Source of the DNA: Planctomycetota bacterium | GTDB taxonomy: Bacteria > Planctomycetota > UBA1135 > GCA-002686595 | Reading direction: 5' to 3' | DNA: 64,000 nt | Assembly: GCA_016220085.1 (NCBI GenBank) | Contig: JACRIN010000066.1 | Coordinates: forward strand, 160,525-224,524 | Shown: piece by piece, positions 8,339-19,040 of the stretch | How positions within the stretch are numbered: the stretch's first letter is position 1 | How the letters are laid out: the number at the start of each line of letters is the position of its first letter | The notes under the pieces: model-generated | What the model saw: only the letters and a program-made list of their open reading frames with translations | Databases searched by the model: none | What the model was told of the DNA's origin: nothing | Made by a program: the position numbers and the translations under genes

Positions 8339-10972
8339 TCAGCGGTCGACGGGAGCCGCGAGCTCGTCCAACTTGCGTTGCACGCCCGCGCGCTCGGCGG
8401 CCGGAGCGCCGGGGGTCGAGTCGTAGAGACGCGCGGCTTCGGTCAGGTGCTCGCGCGACGCGTCCACGCGCTCGAGACGCGCGAGGCAGAGCCCGAGCGC
8501 GTACTCGGCGCGCGCCGGCGCGAGCGGATCGCCCGACGGCTGCGCGCGGTGCAGAGCGAGCGCCTCCTCGAACAACGGGATCGCGCGCTCGCACTCGCCG
8601 ACTTCGGAGAGGAACACGCCGAAGCCGTGGAGCCCGTCCGCGAGCATCGACGGCGGGATCCCCGGGCCGCGACGAATCCGCAGCACTTCCTCCCAACACG
8701 CGCGCGCTTGGTCGTCGCGTTTTTCGGCGCGGTAGAGCGCCGCGAGCTTGGAGAGCGTCAGCGCGACCTCCGGGTGCTCGGGCCCGAGGCGCTTCGTCTG
8801 CAGCGCGAGCGCTTGCTCGAGCGCCGGCTCCGCCGCCGCCAAGTCGTTGACCGCGAGGTGCATCGTCGCGAGGCTCGAGAGCACCGAACCCAAGCCCTCC
8901 TCGCCATCGCCGCTGAGCGCGCGGTAGCCGGTTTCGGCGCGACGCATCGCGAGCCTCGCTTCGTCGTGCTCGCCCTTGCGCCACAGGATCGCCGCGAGGT
9001 TCGAGAGCGTCTGCAACGTGAGCGGATGCTCGTCGCCGAAAATCTCGCCGCGGATCGCGAGCGCCTCGCGCAGCTCCGTGATCGCGAGGTCGAGCTCGCC
9101 GCGCCCTTGATGCACGATAGCGAGGTTGTTCAGGCTCTCGGCGACCGGCAGCGAACCGTCGCCGTCCGCGCGACGCAGCGCGAGCGCCTCGCGGTGCAGC
9201 GCCTCGGCTTCCTCCGCGCGTCCGAGGTTCCGCAGACACGCCGCGAGGTCGTTCGCGACCGAGTCGACCTCGGCGTGTCGGTTCGGTCCGGCCGCGCGGT
9301 TGATCCGCAGCGCCTCGGCGAGCAGCTCGACGGCGTGCTCGAACTCGCCGACCTGGTACGCGAACTGACCTTGGCCGCGCAGCGAGATCGCGTACTCGAG
9401 CGAATCGCGGCCGAACGCTCGCTCGCGGATCTCCGCGGCCTCGCCGAGCAACCGGTGCGCATCGTCGAGCAGATCGAGCCGCATGCACACGCGCCCGAGT
9501 GTGTCGAGCAGGTTCGCGCGCACGTGGTCGTTGTTCTCGTACTGTCGGTGGACGCGCTCGGCGTGCGCGACGATCAGCTCCTCTGCGTGCGCCTGCCAGA
9601 CGGCGTCCTGGGACGGTTGCGCCGGAAGGAACGCATCCATCAGGAAGTCGGAGATGCTCTGGAACGAGTCCGCCTCCATCCGCGCGTGCGCCGCTTCGGC
9701 TTCGGCGACACGTTCGCTCCTCCGCGCGGAGAAGAGCCCGTACAGCAACGCCGCGAGCACCGCGATGCCCGCCGCGACCGCGACGCGGTTGCGCCGGACG
9801 AACTTCCACGCGACGTACAGGATCGAATCGGCGCGCGCGCGCACCGGTTGGCCCGCGAGGTGACGCTCGAGGTCGTCGGCGAGCTCCTGGGCCGACGCGT
9901 AACGCCGCTCGGGCTCCTTGCGCAACGCCACCAGCACGATTCGATCGAGATCGCCGCTCAACGCGCGCTTCAAGCCCGCGGGCGTGCTCTTGAACGTCGC
10001 CGCGATCGCGCTCGGCTCGCGCGCGGAGTCGGCGCGGAAGACGCGCGTGCTCGGACGCTCCGGCGTGCGCTCGCGGATCAAGCGCTCCCAGTCCGCGGGG
10101 CTGCGGCTGTCGCTCTGGAACGGACGGCGGCCGGTCAGGAGCTCGTAGAGCACGACGCCGAGCGAGTACACGTCGAGCGCGGTCGTCACCGCGCCGCCCG
10201 CGAGCTGCTCGGGGCTCGCGTACTCCGGCGTCAACACGCGCGCGAGCGTGCGCGGCGCGTCGGGCGTCGCTTCGTCGGGCTCCTCCTCGAGCAAGCGCGC
10301 GATGCCGAAGTCGAGCAAGCGCGGTTGGCCGCGCTCGTCGATCAGGATGTTGGCGGGCTTGAGGTCGCAGTGCACGACCAGGTTCTGGTGCGCGTAGTGC
10401 ACGGCGCGACAGACCTGCGCGAACAGGCGCAAGCGCGCGGCGAGCGGCAGGCGGTGGCTCTCCGCGTAACGATCGATCGTCTCGCCGCGCACGAGCTCCA
10501 TCACGAGGTACGGGCAGCCGTCGTCGGTCGTGCCGCCGTCGTACAGGCGCGCGATGCTCGGGTGTTGGAGCGCGGCGAGCGTGCGGCGTTCGAACTCGAA
10601 GCGGCGCAGCATCCACTCGGTCGCGCGCTCGGCGCGGATGAGCTTGATCGCGACCTCTTGCTCGAAGAGCCCGTCCGCGCGCCGAGCGCGATAGACGACG
10701 CCCATCCCGCCCGCGCCGAGCCGTTCGATCAGCGCGTAGGCGCCGAGCGTGCGCCCGAGCAACGGATCCTCGGCCGCGGCGCGCGCGCGCATCTCGACGC
10801 GGCTGAACGCGTCGTCGTCCGCGGCGTCGTTCGCGAGCAGGAGCTCGACCTCGCGCCGCAACCCGCGGTCGGTGCCGCACTCCGCGTCGAGCAGCGCGGC
10901 GCGCTCGTCGGCGGCGAGGTCGGCGGCGCGATGGAACAGCGCTTCGACCCGCCTCCAGCGCTCACTCTCCAC
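8339..10972 (-). CDS. Serine/threonine protein kinase with C-terminal TPR repeats
   Basis: IERLGAGGMGVVYRARR...VVHCDLKPANILIDERGQPRLLDFGIARL...SPEQL; membrane segment; TPR region. Confidence 0.92.
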   Translation of the reverse strand: MESERWRRVEALFHRAADLAADERAALLDAECGTDRGLRREVELLLANDAADDDAFSRVEMRARAAAEDPLLGRTLGAYALIERLGAGGMGVVYRARRADGLFEQEVAIKLIRAERATEWMLRRFEFERRTLAALQHPSIARLYDGGTTDDGCPYLVMELVRGETIDRYAESHRLPLAARLRLFAQVCRAVHYAHQNLVVHCDLKPANILIDERGQPRLLDFGIARLLEEEPDEATPDAPRTLARVLTPEYASPEQLAGGAVTTALDVYSLGVVLYELLTGRRPFQSDSRSPADWERLIRERTPERPSTRVFRADSAREPSAIAATFKSTPAGLKRALSGDLDRIVLVALRKEPERRYASAQELADDLERHLAGQPVRARADSILYVAWKFVRRNRVAVAAGIAVLAALLYGLFSARRSERVAEAEAAHARMEADSFQSISDFLMDAFLPAQPSQDAVWQAHAEELIVAHAERVHRQYENNDHVRANLLDTLGRVCMRLDLLDDAHRLLGEAAEIRERAFGRDSLEYAISLRGQGQFAYQVGEFEHAVELLAEALRINRAAGPNRHAEVDSVANDLAACLRNLGRAEEAEALHREALALRRADGDGSLPVAESLNNLAIVHQGRGELDLAITELREALAIRGEIFGDEHPLTLQTLSNLAAILWRKGEHDEARLAMRRAETGYRALSGDGEEGLGSVLSSLATMHLAVNDLAAAEPALEQALALQTKRLGPEHPEVALTLSKLAALYRAEKRDDQARACWEEVLRIRRGPGIPPSMLADGLHGFGVFLSEVGECERAIPLFEEALALHRAQPSGDPLAPARAEYALGLCLARLERVDASREHLTEAARLYDSTPGAPAAERAGVQRKLDELAAPVDR

Positions 10973-11525
10973 GCGAGCCGTCCATCCGCGCGCGCAACCA
11001 AGCCCGCGCGACGCGCCATTCGCGTCGCACCGTCGATTCGGAAGCGCCGAGCACCTTGCCGACGTCCTCGACGGAAAGTCCGGCGAAGAATCGGAGCTCG
11101 ACGATGCGCGCCTTGGTCACATCGAAGTCCGCGAGCGCCGCGAGCGCGTCGTCGAGCGCGAGCAGGTCCTCGTCCTCGAGCGGCTCGGCGACGTCGAACC
11201 CCTCGAGCGGCACGCGCACGAACCCGCCGCCGCGCTTGTCGCGGGCGCGCTTGCGCGCATGGTCGACCAGCACGCGCCGGATCGCGGTCGCGGCGGCGGC
11301 GAAGAAGCTGTCGCGGTCCGAGAACGTCGCGTCCTTGCCCCCGACGAGCCGCAGGTAGGCTTCGTGGACCAACGCGGTCGGCTGCAGCGTGTGATCGGAG
11401 CGTTCGCCCGCCATCTCGCGGCGCGCGAGCTCGCGCAGCTCGTCGTAGAGCGACGCGGCGAGCTCGCGGGCAGCCTCGGCGTCGCCCGCCTGGGCCGAAC
11501 GGAGCATGCGAGTGAAGTCGAGCAT
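10962..11525 (-). CDS. ECF-type RNA polymerase sigma factor
   Basis: LYDELRELARREMAGERSDHTLQPTALVHEAYLRLVGG...RRVLVDHARKRARDKRGG...VELRFFAGLSVEDVGKVLGASESTVRREWRVARAWL; overlaps the downstream kinase. Confidence 0.9.
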   Translation of the reverse strand: MLDFTRMLRSAQAGDAEAARELAASLYDELRELARREMAGERSDHTLQPTALVHEAYLRLVGGKDATFSDRDSFFAAAATAIRRVLVDHARKRARDKRGGGFVRVPLEGFDVAEPLEDEDLLALDDALAALADFDVTKARIVELRFFAGLSVEDVGKVLGASESTVRREWRVARAWLRARMDGSRGE

Positions 11526-11950
11526 CGGAAGCGCTGCCGCAAGTCGCGCGCCCGCGGCGCCCGCGCTCGGCTGAGCTCGAACACACGACGAGACGCGCGC
11601 CGGGCGCGGCGGCGTCCGTGACTATACGAGCCGCGACGCGCACCTCCGCAGCGTCGGCCGGCCGAGAGTTCGAGGTTTTTTGACCGGCCGCGCTCCTCGA
11701 ACGCGCATGGGGTCACGTGGCGGCACACGGCTTGGCCGGGAGCGCGCCACTGGAAAAGGCTGCTCGCCGAAGCGCTCGGACCCCTGCAGCACGCGCCCCT
11801 CGCGCGGTACTGCGTCCGCGCTTCGGCCGTCAGGTACGGAATCTGGATCGTGCGACGTCGATCGAGTCGGCGCGCAGCACTCCGCGAGCCTCGGCTCGCA
11901 ATCCGCCGTCGCCGCACAGGCCCGCGCAACCGAGTAGAAATGGAACACCG

Positions 11951-14491
11951 ATGAAGCACCCGAAGACGATCGTTCTCGCCGCGCTGGCGCTCACCGCCGG
12001 TGTCGAGCTCGCCCACGCGCAACAGGCCTACTCCTGGCGCTATTTCCGCCCCGCCAACACCGGCATCCAAGGCGACAACAACGAGGCGCTCTACATCGGC
12101 GCCGACGGCGACCCCTGGATCGGCGGCTACAACCCGATCTGGGAGGAAGGCGGAGTGGCCAAGTTCGTCCAGGCGGACGATCGCTGGATCAACGTCTCCA
12201 ACGTCGACTACCCGGTGATCGGGCACCCGGACGACCTCGGTGTCAGCCGTGTCACCGACATCGCGGAGGACGGGCTCGGCAACCTCTGGCTCGCCACGTG
12301 GCGCGGCGCGCTGCGCTTCGACTTGATCAAGGGCGGCAGCTCGCTGGTCCGTTTCGGGCCGAGCAACTCGACCCTGAACGGCGGTAGGACGATCGACCTC
12401 GAGCGCGCGCCGGACGGCTCCATGTTCTTCTCCACCGAAGGCACCGCGAGCGCGAACGGCGGAGTGCGTCGCTATCAACCGGCGACCAACACGTGGTCGA
12501 ACCTCGGGATCTACGGCGGCTTGATCGCTTCGCAACCGAAGCCCGGCGGCGGCGTCTACCTATGGGCGTCGAGCGGCGGCACGTTCGGCGGCTCGGCGCG
12601 CTGGGACAGCACCACCAACGTCTGGACCAGCTATCCGTTGACCGCGAACCAGCCGCGCGAGTTGATCTCGAAGCAGTCGGTCGACGACGTCGGCAACATG
12701 TGGATGCTCCGCATGGTCGACACGTGGGACTCGACGCTCGACTGCATGCGTCCCGACGGCACGTGGATCCATCCGCCGCTGCCGCCGCTGCCGGTCGCGC
12801 CGCCGTACATCGCCGCGGTCCATGCGTTCGGCAACTCGCAAGCGTTGATGGTCGACGGCTTCGGCAATCTGCAACGCTTCGACGGCTCGGCGTGGACCGA
12901 CCTCGGCCCCGTTCCGATCGGCGGCTTCATCGACGGCTTCGACGTCGACGCCGCCGGCAACGTGTGGGTCTGCGGCATCGGCGGCGCCGCGAAGCGCGAC
13001 GTCGCGACCGGTGCGTGGCAACGCTATCGCATCACCAACACCGGCAACTGCGACAGCTTCAACGGCGACCTCACAATCGATCCGATCAACGGCTACTTGT
13101 ACGCGACCGCGAACGCGGCGGCCGGCGTCGGCGGCATGACACGCTTCGACGGCGAGCGCTGGGTCTCCTGGAACCAAGCAACGTACGGCCTCGGCTACGA
13201 CTGGCCGTTCATGACCGACAACTCGCACGCGCTCGCCTATCGGCCGTCGAGCGGCAAGCTCGCCGTCGCTCCGACCAACTGGATCCACGGCGTCCACGAG
13301 TGGAACGGGACCGGCTTCCAGACGTTGGCGGGCCTCAACGGCGCGCAAGCGCTCTGCGAGGACTCGCTCGGCCGCCTCTGGGCGCTCGGCGAGTACTTCA
13401 AGCTCGACTACCACGACGGCGCGAACTGGAACACGCTTCCGCTGGTCGGCTGGGGCTCGAACTTGCGCAAGGATCCGACGCGCCCGGGCACGATCTGGGC
13501 GAGCACGGACAGCCAGATTCTGCGCACCGACGGCGCCTACTCGTTCTCGCGAACGACCGCCGACTTCCCCGGAAGCTCCCCGACGTTCACCGGCTTGGCT
13601 CCCGACGCGAACGGGATCGTCTGGGTCGGCACGTGGCAACAGTTCACGAGCACCGGAAGCACGCTGATCCGGCTCGACGCGAATACCGGCGCGTACCAGA
13701 CGTGGTCGCACGACGCAGGCTGGCCGTTCCCGGGCGAGCACGTCAGCCCGCGCGCGGTGACGCCGGACGGACGCGTGTGGATGTCGTACGACAGCGAGTA
13801 CCCGTCCAACGAGCTCGGCCTCTGCTGGTTCGACGGCGTCAACGTCGGCAAGTTCCCGGGACCTCCGGGCGGCACTCCGCAGTGGGGCGGTCTGCCGCAC
13901 TACATCATCAACGATCTCGAGGTGAAGCCGATCGCCGGCGGTTACGAGCTGTGGATGAGCTTCGGCAGCCGCGGCATCGCGTCGCTGACCGTGCTCGATC
14001 AACCGATCGGCACGACGTACTGCGCGGGCGACGGCAGCGCTCCGGGCGCGACGTGTCCGTGCGGCAACGCGTCGGGCGCGGGCACGCAGAGCGGCTGCAA
14101 GAACTCGACCGGAGTCGGAGCGACGCTGCGCGGGCTCGGCACGACCTCGGTCGGCGCCGACAACTTCACGCTGCAGACGAGCCATCTGCCGAAGAACATC
14201 AACGGCCTCGCGTTCATGGGCGGCAGCGCGGTCAACGCGGCGCCGTTCGGCGACGGACTGCGCTGCGTCGGACTTCCGCTCTATCGCTTCGCGGTGCGCA
14301 ACGCCGGAGTCGGCGGAACGTTCTCCTACGGCCCGGGCCAGGCCGATTGGGTGCAGACCCACCTGACCGGCGCCGCCTGGATCACCGCGGGCTCGACGTG
14401 GCGCTTCCAGACCTGGTATCGCGATCCCTCGGGACCGTGCGGAGCGGGCTTCAACCTCTCCAACGCGCTCGAGATCCAGTTCACGCCGTAA
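11951..14491 (+). CDS. Secreted propeller-like protein with the shared C-terminal domain
   Basis: MKHPKTIVLAALALTAGVELAHAQQ signal peptide; repeated DGxxW/GNLWLATW motifs; C-term TTYCAGDGSAPGATCPCGN...QTWYRDPSGPCGAGFNLSNALEIQFTP. Confidence 0.85.
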   Translation: MKHPKTIVLAALALTAGVELAHAQQAYSWRYFRPANTGIQGDNNEALYIGADGDPWIGGYNPIWEEGGVAKFVQADDRWINVSNVDYPVIGHPDDLGVSRVTDIAEDGLGNLWLATWRGALRFDLIKGGSSLVRFGPSNSTLNGGRTIDLERAPDGSMFFSTEGTASANGGVRRYQPATNTWSNLGIYGGLIASQPKPGGGVYLWASSGGTFGGSARWDSTTNVWTSYPLTANQPRELISKQSVDDVGNMWMLRMVDTWDSTLDCMRPDGTWIHPPLPPLPVAPPYIAAVHAFGNSQALMVDGFGNLQRFDGSAWTDLGPVPIGGFIDGFDVDAAGNVWVCGIGGAAKRDVATGAWQRYRITNTGNCDSFNGDLTIDPINGYLYATANAAAGVGGMTRFDGERWVSWNQATYGLGYDWPFMTDNSHALAYRPSSGKLAVAPTNWIHGVHEWNGTGFQTLAGLNGAQALCEDSLGRLWALGEYFKLDYHDGANWNTLPLVGWGSNLRKDPTRPGTIWASTDSQILRTDGAYSFSRTTADFPGSSPTFTGLAPDANGIVWVGTWQQFTSTGSTLIRLDANTGAYQTWSHDAGWPFPGEHVSPRAVTPDGRVWMSYDSEYPSNELGLCWFDGVNVGKFPGPPGGTPQWGGLPHYIINDLEVKPIAGGYELWMSFGSRGIASLTVLDQPIGTTYCAGDGSAPGATCPCGNASGAGTQSGCKNSTGVGATLRGLGTTSVGADNFTLQTSHLPKNINGLAFMGGSAVNAAPFGDGLRCVGLPLYRFAVRNAGVGGTFSYGPGQADWVQTHLTGAAWITAGSTWRFQTWYRDPSGPCGAGFNLSNALEIQFTP

Positions 14492-14517
14492 TCGCGGCGC
14501 GCGGTGCGATCCACGCG

Positions 14518-14542
14518 GGCTCGGCTCCCTCGGGAGCCGGGC
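14518..14542. terminator. Possible bidirectional hairpin between convergent genes
   Basis: cggctcc-ctc-gggagccg, between stops at 14491 (+) and 14553 (-); no clear T tract. Confidence 0.45.
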
Positions 14543-14552
14543 TCGCTCGCTT

Positions 14553-16004
14553 TCACGGCCGCGTCGTGAACGTCACCTCGATCGGCTCGAGCGGCACGCC
14601 GTCGGCGCCGACGAAACCGCGCTTGGTTTCGCTGTTCAGCGAGAAGCGGTACGTGCGTCCGGCTTCGAGACGGATCGGCACGGTCAGCAACTTGCGCTCC
14701 GCGTCGTACGAGAGCTCGCCGGTGATCTCGGGCGTGTCGCGCTTCACGCCGACGATCGACCAGCTCTGATCGCGCATCGGCCGATCGAAGCGGAACGTCA
14801 TCACGGTCACGCTCGGATCGACGTCCTGCGCGCCGGACGCGGGCTCGATCGAGACCAGCTTCGGCGCGCCTTCACCCTCGGGCTTCGCGTCCTTCGCGAC
14901 GCGCTCGAAGAACTCGACGACGCGCGGCATGAACGCCTCGAATGTCGGATAGCGCTCGCGATCGCGCTCGTACTCGCCGTACAGCTCGGCCAGGTCGGGC
15001 ACCCAGAGGAAGTGGCGCGCCTTCTCCTCCGCGGCCTGCTTCTTCGCCGCGGCTTCGCCTTCGGTCGCGAGCCGGCACCGCACGACCGACGCGCGCACCA
15101 GCGACTCGTAGAGCAGCGTGCGAGCGTTGCCGTAGCCCTGACGCTGCATCTTCCTCGCGCACGACGCGTGCAGCCGATCGCCGGCGGTCGCGAGCTCCTT
15201 CGCGAATCGATCGACGAACGGGTTGGTGTACGTGTGCGCGAGCTCGTGGACGAAGAGCGGCAGGTAGCTCTCGTCGAACTTCGGCGCGCCGTCGGAGTCG
15301 AACGACCAACAGCCGAACACCGGCAGCACTTCCTCCGGCGTTCCGTCGTCGAAGCGCACGCCGACGCCGTAGTTGCCGCCGCCGCAGAGGAGCCCCGGGA
15401 TCGCGACGTAGCTCGCGCCCTGCTTCACGCCGAAGAACGCGTCGAACCACGGCAGTGCGCGACTCTTCGAGAGCGTCTCGGCGAGCCGCGCCTCGGTCTT
15501 CGCGTAGAACTCGCGCTCGCCCGCGAAGAACTCGGCCGCCCTCGACTGCGCGACGAAATCGCGCAGCTCGGCGAGGAACGGCCGCGCGTCCGCGCCGCCC
15601 CAGCGCTCGTCGAGCCGCTCGGGCGCGCGCTCGAACGGAATGCGCTCGACCAGCTCCGGCAGCGGCCCGAGATGCACCGCGAGGCTCGGAAGCGCGTCGT
15701 ACGACACGCCGCGCTCGGCGCGCAGCCGCTGGAGGCTGGCGACGACCGGATGCTCGGCCCAACGGGCGAAATGGGCGTCGACGCGCGCGGAGTACGGCGA
15801 CCCGGAGTTCGCCATGCGGTACTCGGAGAAGCCCGCGAGCCGCGCGACGGCGGCGATGAGCTCGATCCTGGGATCGACCCGGACGTCGAGCGCGTGCGCC
15901 GGAGGGTCCGCCGGCGCTTGCGCAGCCGCCGTCGCTTGCGCATCGGTGGGGATCGGGGACAGCAGCGCGAGGACGCCGCACAAGAGCCACGGGAACACCT
16001 GCAT
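14553..16004 (-). CDS. Secreted DUF4932-like protein with C-terminal Ig-like domain
   Basis: VDPRIELIAAVARLAGFSEYRMANSGSPYSARVDAHFARWAEHPVV...LPLFVHELAHTYTNPFVDRF; C-term EPASGAQDVDPSVTVMTFRFDRPM...FTTRP. Confidence 0.72.
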   Translation of the reverse strand: MQVFPWLLCGVLALLSPIPTDAQATAAAQAPADPPAHALDVRVDPRIELIAAVARLAGFSEYRMANSGSPYSARVDAHFARWAEHPVVASLQRLRAERGVSYDALPSLAVHLGPLPELVERIPFERAPERLDERWGGADARPFLAELRDFVAQSRAAEFFAGEREFYAKTEARLAETLSKSRALPWFDAFFGVKQGASYVAIPGLLCGGGNYGVGVRFDDGTPEEVLPVFGCWSFDSDGAPKFDESYLPLFVHELAHTYTNPFVDRFAKELATAGDRLHASCARKMQRQGYGNARTLLYESLVRASVVRCRLATEGEAAAKKQAAEEKARHFLWVPDLAELYGEYERDRERYPTFEAFMPRVVEFFERVAKDAKPEGEGAPKLVSIEPASGAQDVDPSVTVMTFRFDRPMRDQSWSIVGVKRDTPEITGELSYDAERKLLTVPIRLEAGRTYRFSLNSETKRGFVGADGVPLEPIEVTFTTRP

Positions 16005-16071
16005 GCTTCGAAATCCTCCGTCGCGATCCTACTCTCGTGCGCCGAGAACGCGCGGCGCGCGAAGAACGAAC

Positions 16072-17727
16072 ATGAGCCCTGGTACCGCGAGTTCGAAACG
16101 CCACGCGGCAGTGATCGCGAGCTTCGCGCTCGCCGTCGTGCTCGTCTGCACGCTCGTGTCCTCGCAGACGGCGCTGTGGGACCGAGACGAACCTCGCTTC
16201 GCGCGCGCGGCGGTCGAGATGGTCGAGAGCGGACAGTACCTCTACCCGACGTTCAACGAGCGACTGCGCGCCGACAAGCCGATCCTCGTCTACTGGCTGA
16301 TGTCGCTCCCGATCCGCGCGTTCGGCGCGAGCGAATGGAGCGTGCGCCTCTGGTCCGCGGTCGGCCTCGCGCTCGCGTCGTGCGCGACGTTCGCGATCGG
16401 ACGCAAGCTCTTCGGCGCCCGCGTCGGCTTGCTCGCCGCGCTGATCCTGGTGACGACGCCGCTCGCGTTCGCGGAGAGCGTGCTCGCGACCACCGACGCG
16501 CTGCTGCTCGGGCTGGTGACCAGCGCGCTCGCGTTTTGCGTCCACGCGGTCGTCGACGGAACGCGTATCGGACACTTGCTCGGCTTCGCCGCGGCGATCG
16601 CGGCGGCGCTGCTGCTCAAGGGGCCGATCGGGCTCGCCTTGCCGGTGCTCGCGATCGGCGCGGCGCTCTTCCTCGGCAGCACGGTCGCCGAGCTCCGACC
16701 GTGGCGGCGTTTCCTCCCGGTCGCCGCGTTCACCGGGCTCGCGGTGTTCCTACTGTGGGCCGTGCCCGCGAACGTCGCGACCGACGGCGAGTTCGCGCGC
16801 CAGGGGCTCGGTCACCACGTGCTGGATCGCGTCACGACCGCGCAGGAGAGCCACGGCGGCGCGTACTTCGCGGGGCTCCCCTTCTACGTCCCGATCGTGT
16901 GGATCGGGTTCGGCGCGTGGTCGCTGTACCTGCCCGCGGCGCTGATGGCGCTCTGGGCGAGCGAAGGCTTCGCGAAGCGCGAGCGCGCGCTGCTGCTCGG
17001 TTGGCTCGCGACGACGTTCGTGTTGGTGACCTTGGTCGCGACCAAGCTCGTGCACTACGTGTTGCCGCTGTTCCCGGCGCTCGCGCTGATCGCCGCGCGC
17101 GTCGTCGACGCGGCGGACGGAGAGCGACTCGGCCGACGGACGCGCAAGTGGCTGCCGCGCGGCGCGTGGGTGTTCGTGCCGCTCGTCGCGATCGAGCTCG
17201 GCGCCTTGACGTGGCTCGGCTGGCGCGAGCCGAGCGTGCGCGTCGGCGCCGGAGGGCTCGCGGTGCTCGCGCTCGCGACCGCGGGCTTCGCGCTGGCGCG
17301 TTTCCGACGCGGCGAGCACTACGCGGCGGCCGGCGTGCTCGCGGCGGGCTCGTTCGCGAGCGCGAGCGTGCTCGTGCTCGGCGTGCTGCGTCCGATCGAC
17401 GCGCGAAAACCGGTGCCGCCGCTCGCCGCGGAGCTGCGCGCCGCCGTCGAGCCCGGCGTGCGGCTCGCGACCTACGACTTCGACGAACCGAGTCTGCTCT
17501 TCTACGTCGGTCGGGGCCCGATCAAGAAGCTGAGCGAGTCCGCGTCCGCGCGCGCGTGGCTCCTCGCGCATCGCCCGGTGGTGCTGGTGACGACGCCGCA
17601 CGGCGCGGGCGAGCTCGCGACGACGCTCGCGGAGCTCGGCGGCCGCGAGATCGCCCGTAGCGCGGGCTTCAACTTCGCGACCGGCCGCGAGGTCGAGCTC
17701 GTCGCGCTCGCGTTCGGGCAGCGCTGA
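16072..17727 (+). CDS. ArnT-like glycosyltransferase family 39 membrane protein
   Basis: LWDRDEPRFARAAVEMVESGQYLYPTFNERLRADKPILVYWLMSLPIRAFGASEWSVRL; multiple membrane helices. Confidence 0.85.
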   Translation: MSPGTASSKRHAAVIASFALAVVLVCTLVSSQTALWDRDEPRFARAAVEMVESGQYLYPTFNERLRADKPILVYWLMSLPIRAFGASEWSVRLWSAVGLALASCATFAIGRKLFGARVGLLAALILVTTPLAFAESVLATTDALLLGLVTSALAFCVHAVVDGTRIGHLLGFAAAIAAALLLKGPIGLALPVLAIGAALFLGSTVAELRPWRRFLPVAAFTGLAVFLLWAVPANVATDGEFARQGLGHHVLDRVTTAQESHGGAYFAGLPFYVPIVWIGFGAWSLYLPAALMALWASEGFAKRERALLLGWLATTFVLVTLVATKLVHYVLPLFPALALIAARVVDAADGERLGRRTRKWLPRGAWVFVPLVAIELGALTWLGWREPSVRVGAGGLAVLALATAGFALARFRRGEHYAAAGVLAAGSFASASVLVLGVLRPIDARKPVPPLAAELRAAVEPGVRLATYDFDEPSLLFYVGRGPIKKLSESASARAWLLAHRPVVLVTTPHGAGELATTLAELGGREIARSAGFNFATGREVELVALAFGQR

Positions 17728-17822
17728 ACGCGCGGACGTCGGCGCCTGTCGATGCCGAACGGGCCGCGCAGGACCGATCACGGTCAGTCTGGGCCCGTCT
17801 GGAGAGATCGGGGCGGGGCCGA

Positions 17823-18998
17823 TCAGCGCACCGGCGCCGCCGTGCCGCGCTGGACGACATCGAGCGCCTCTTGCTCGCGCCGGGTCAGCTTGCGATCGCG
17901 GATCGACTCCCACAGGTGCGCGCGGATACCGCGCAGCGCGAGATATCGATCGAAGTGCTGGCGCGAGAAGACCTCGCCGTCGAAGAAATCGACGCACTTC
18001 GCGAGGATCCACGCAGCCTGCTCGTGCAACGGATCCTTCGCGAGCGCGCGCGTCGCGAGCTCGCGCGCGATGCGCATCCGGTCCGAGCGCGACAGCTTCG
18101 CGACGTCCGCGGGCGGAGGCGAGCCGTCGTTCGGCTCCTCGAAGTAGAGCACGGCTTGCTCGCCGGCCTTCGCGCCCTCCGCGATTGCCTTCGCGCGCGC
18201 CGCGAGCGCTTCGGCGAGCCGCACGCGCAGTCGACTGACGCCGAGCGCTTCGGTCATCCGCTGCTTGTGCTTGCCGAGCTCGTCGATGCGCGCGGCGAGC
18301 TCGAACGCTTGCTCGCGGTCCTTGTCGCGCGCGGCGGCGAGCGCGACCAGCGCGTCCGCCTTGACGAACGTGTCGGTCTCGATGTCCTTCTCCGGCTTGA
18401 CGACGTGCAGACTCTCCAGGTCGGCGCGGATCGCGCGCAAGAAGCTCGCGGCGAGGTCGGCGCGGCTCGCGAGCGCGCGCGCCTCGGGCTCGGCGAGCTG
18501 AACGTGCCCGTCGGTCGCCGCGCGCAATACCGCGAGCGACTTCGCGAGCTCCGCGCGCTCCTCGGCGTAGCCCTCGAGCACTTCCGAGCGCAACAGGAAG
18601 CGCAGATCGAAGTACATCCGAGCAAACGCCTGCGCCCGCGCGTCGTGCAGCTGCAGCGTCGCGACCGCGTCGACTTCCGCCGCGCGGAAGGCTGCGTGCA
18701 GCGCCGTGAGATCGGGATCGGCGCGCTCGTCCAGCAACGCGAAGTAGCCGCGCTTCTGATAGCGATCGCGCGCGAGCACCGCGAACGTGTCGATCTCGCC
18801 GGGCAGCGAGGCCAGCGAAGCGAGCCACTTCCTGTCGGCGTCGTCGGGCTGACGCACGACGTGCAAGAGGTCGCCGAGCGAATGTCCGCCGCCGAAACCG
18901 CGCTTGCCGTCCGGCGCCAGCCGACCGTCGTCGTCCGGCCCGGCCGCGCTCGCGAGCAGCAGCGCGAGCGCCCAACCTGCTAGCCCGAGCTTCTTCAT
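17823..18998 (-). CDS. Hypothetical secreted protein
   Basis: MKKLGLAGWALALLLASAAG signal-like N-terminus; coding in context of minus-strand cluster. Confidence 0.65.
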   Translation of the reverse strand: MKKLGLAGWALALLLASAAGPDDDGRLAPDGKRGFGGGHSLGDLLHVVRQPDDADRKWLASLASLPGEIDTFAVLARDRYQKRGYFALLDERADPDLTALHAAFRAAEVDAVATLQLHDARAQAFARMYFDLRFLLRSEVLEGYAEERAELAKSLAVLRAATDGHVQLAEPEARALASRADLAASFLRAIRADLESLHVVKPEKDIETDTFVKADALVALAAARDKDREQAFELAARIDELGKHKQRMTEALGVSRLRVRLAEALAARAKAIAEGAKAGEQAVLYFEEPNDGSPPPADVAKLSRSDRMRIARELATRALAKDPLHEQAAWILAKCVDFFDGEVFSRQHFDRYLALRGIRAHLWESIRDRKLTRREQEALDVVQRGTAAPVR

Positions 18999-19040
18999 GC
19001 GTTGCCTAGCGCTGCGCCATGGCGTGGCTACGGGTCGAGA

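Noticed and set aside
8243-11515. 1090-aa plus-strand ORF
   Set aside because: Antisense to a clear kinase and ECF sigma gene; no recognisable motifs.
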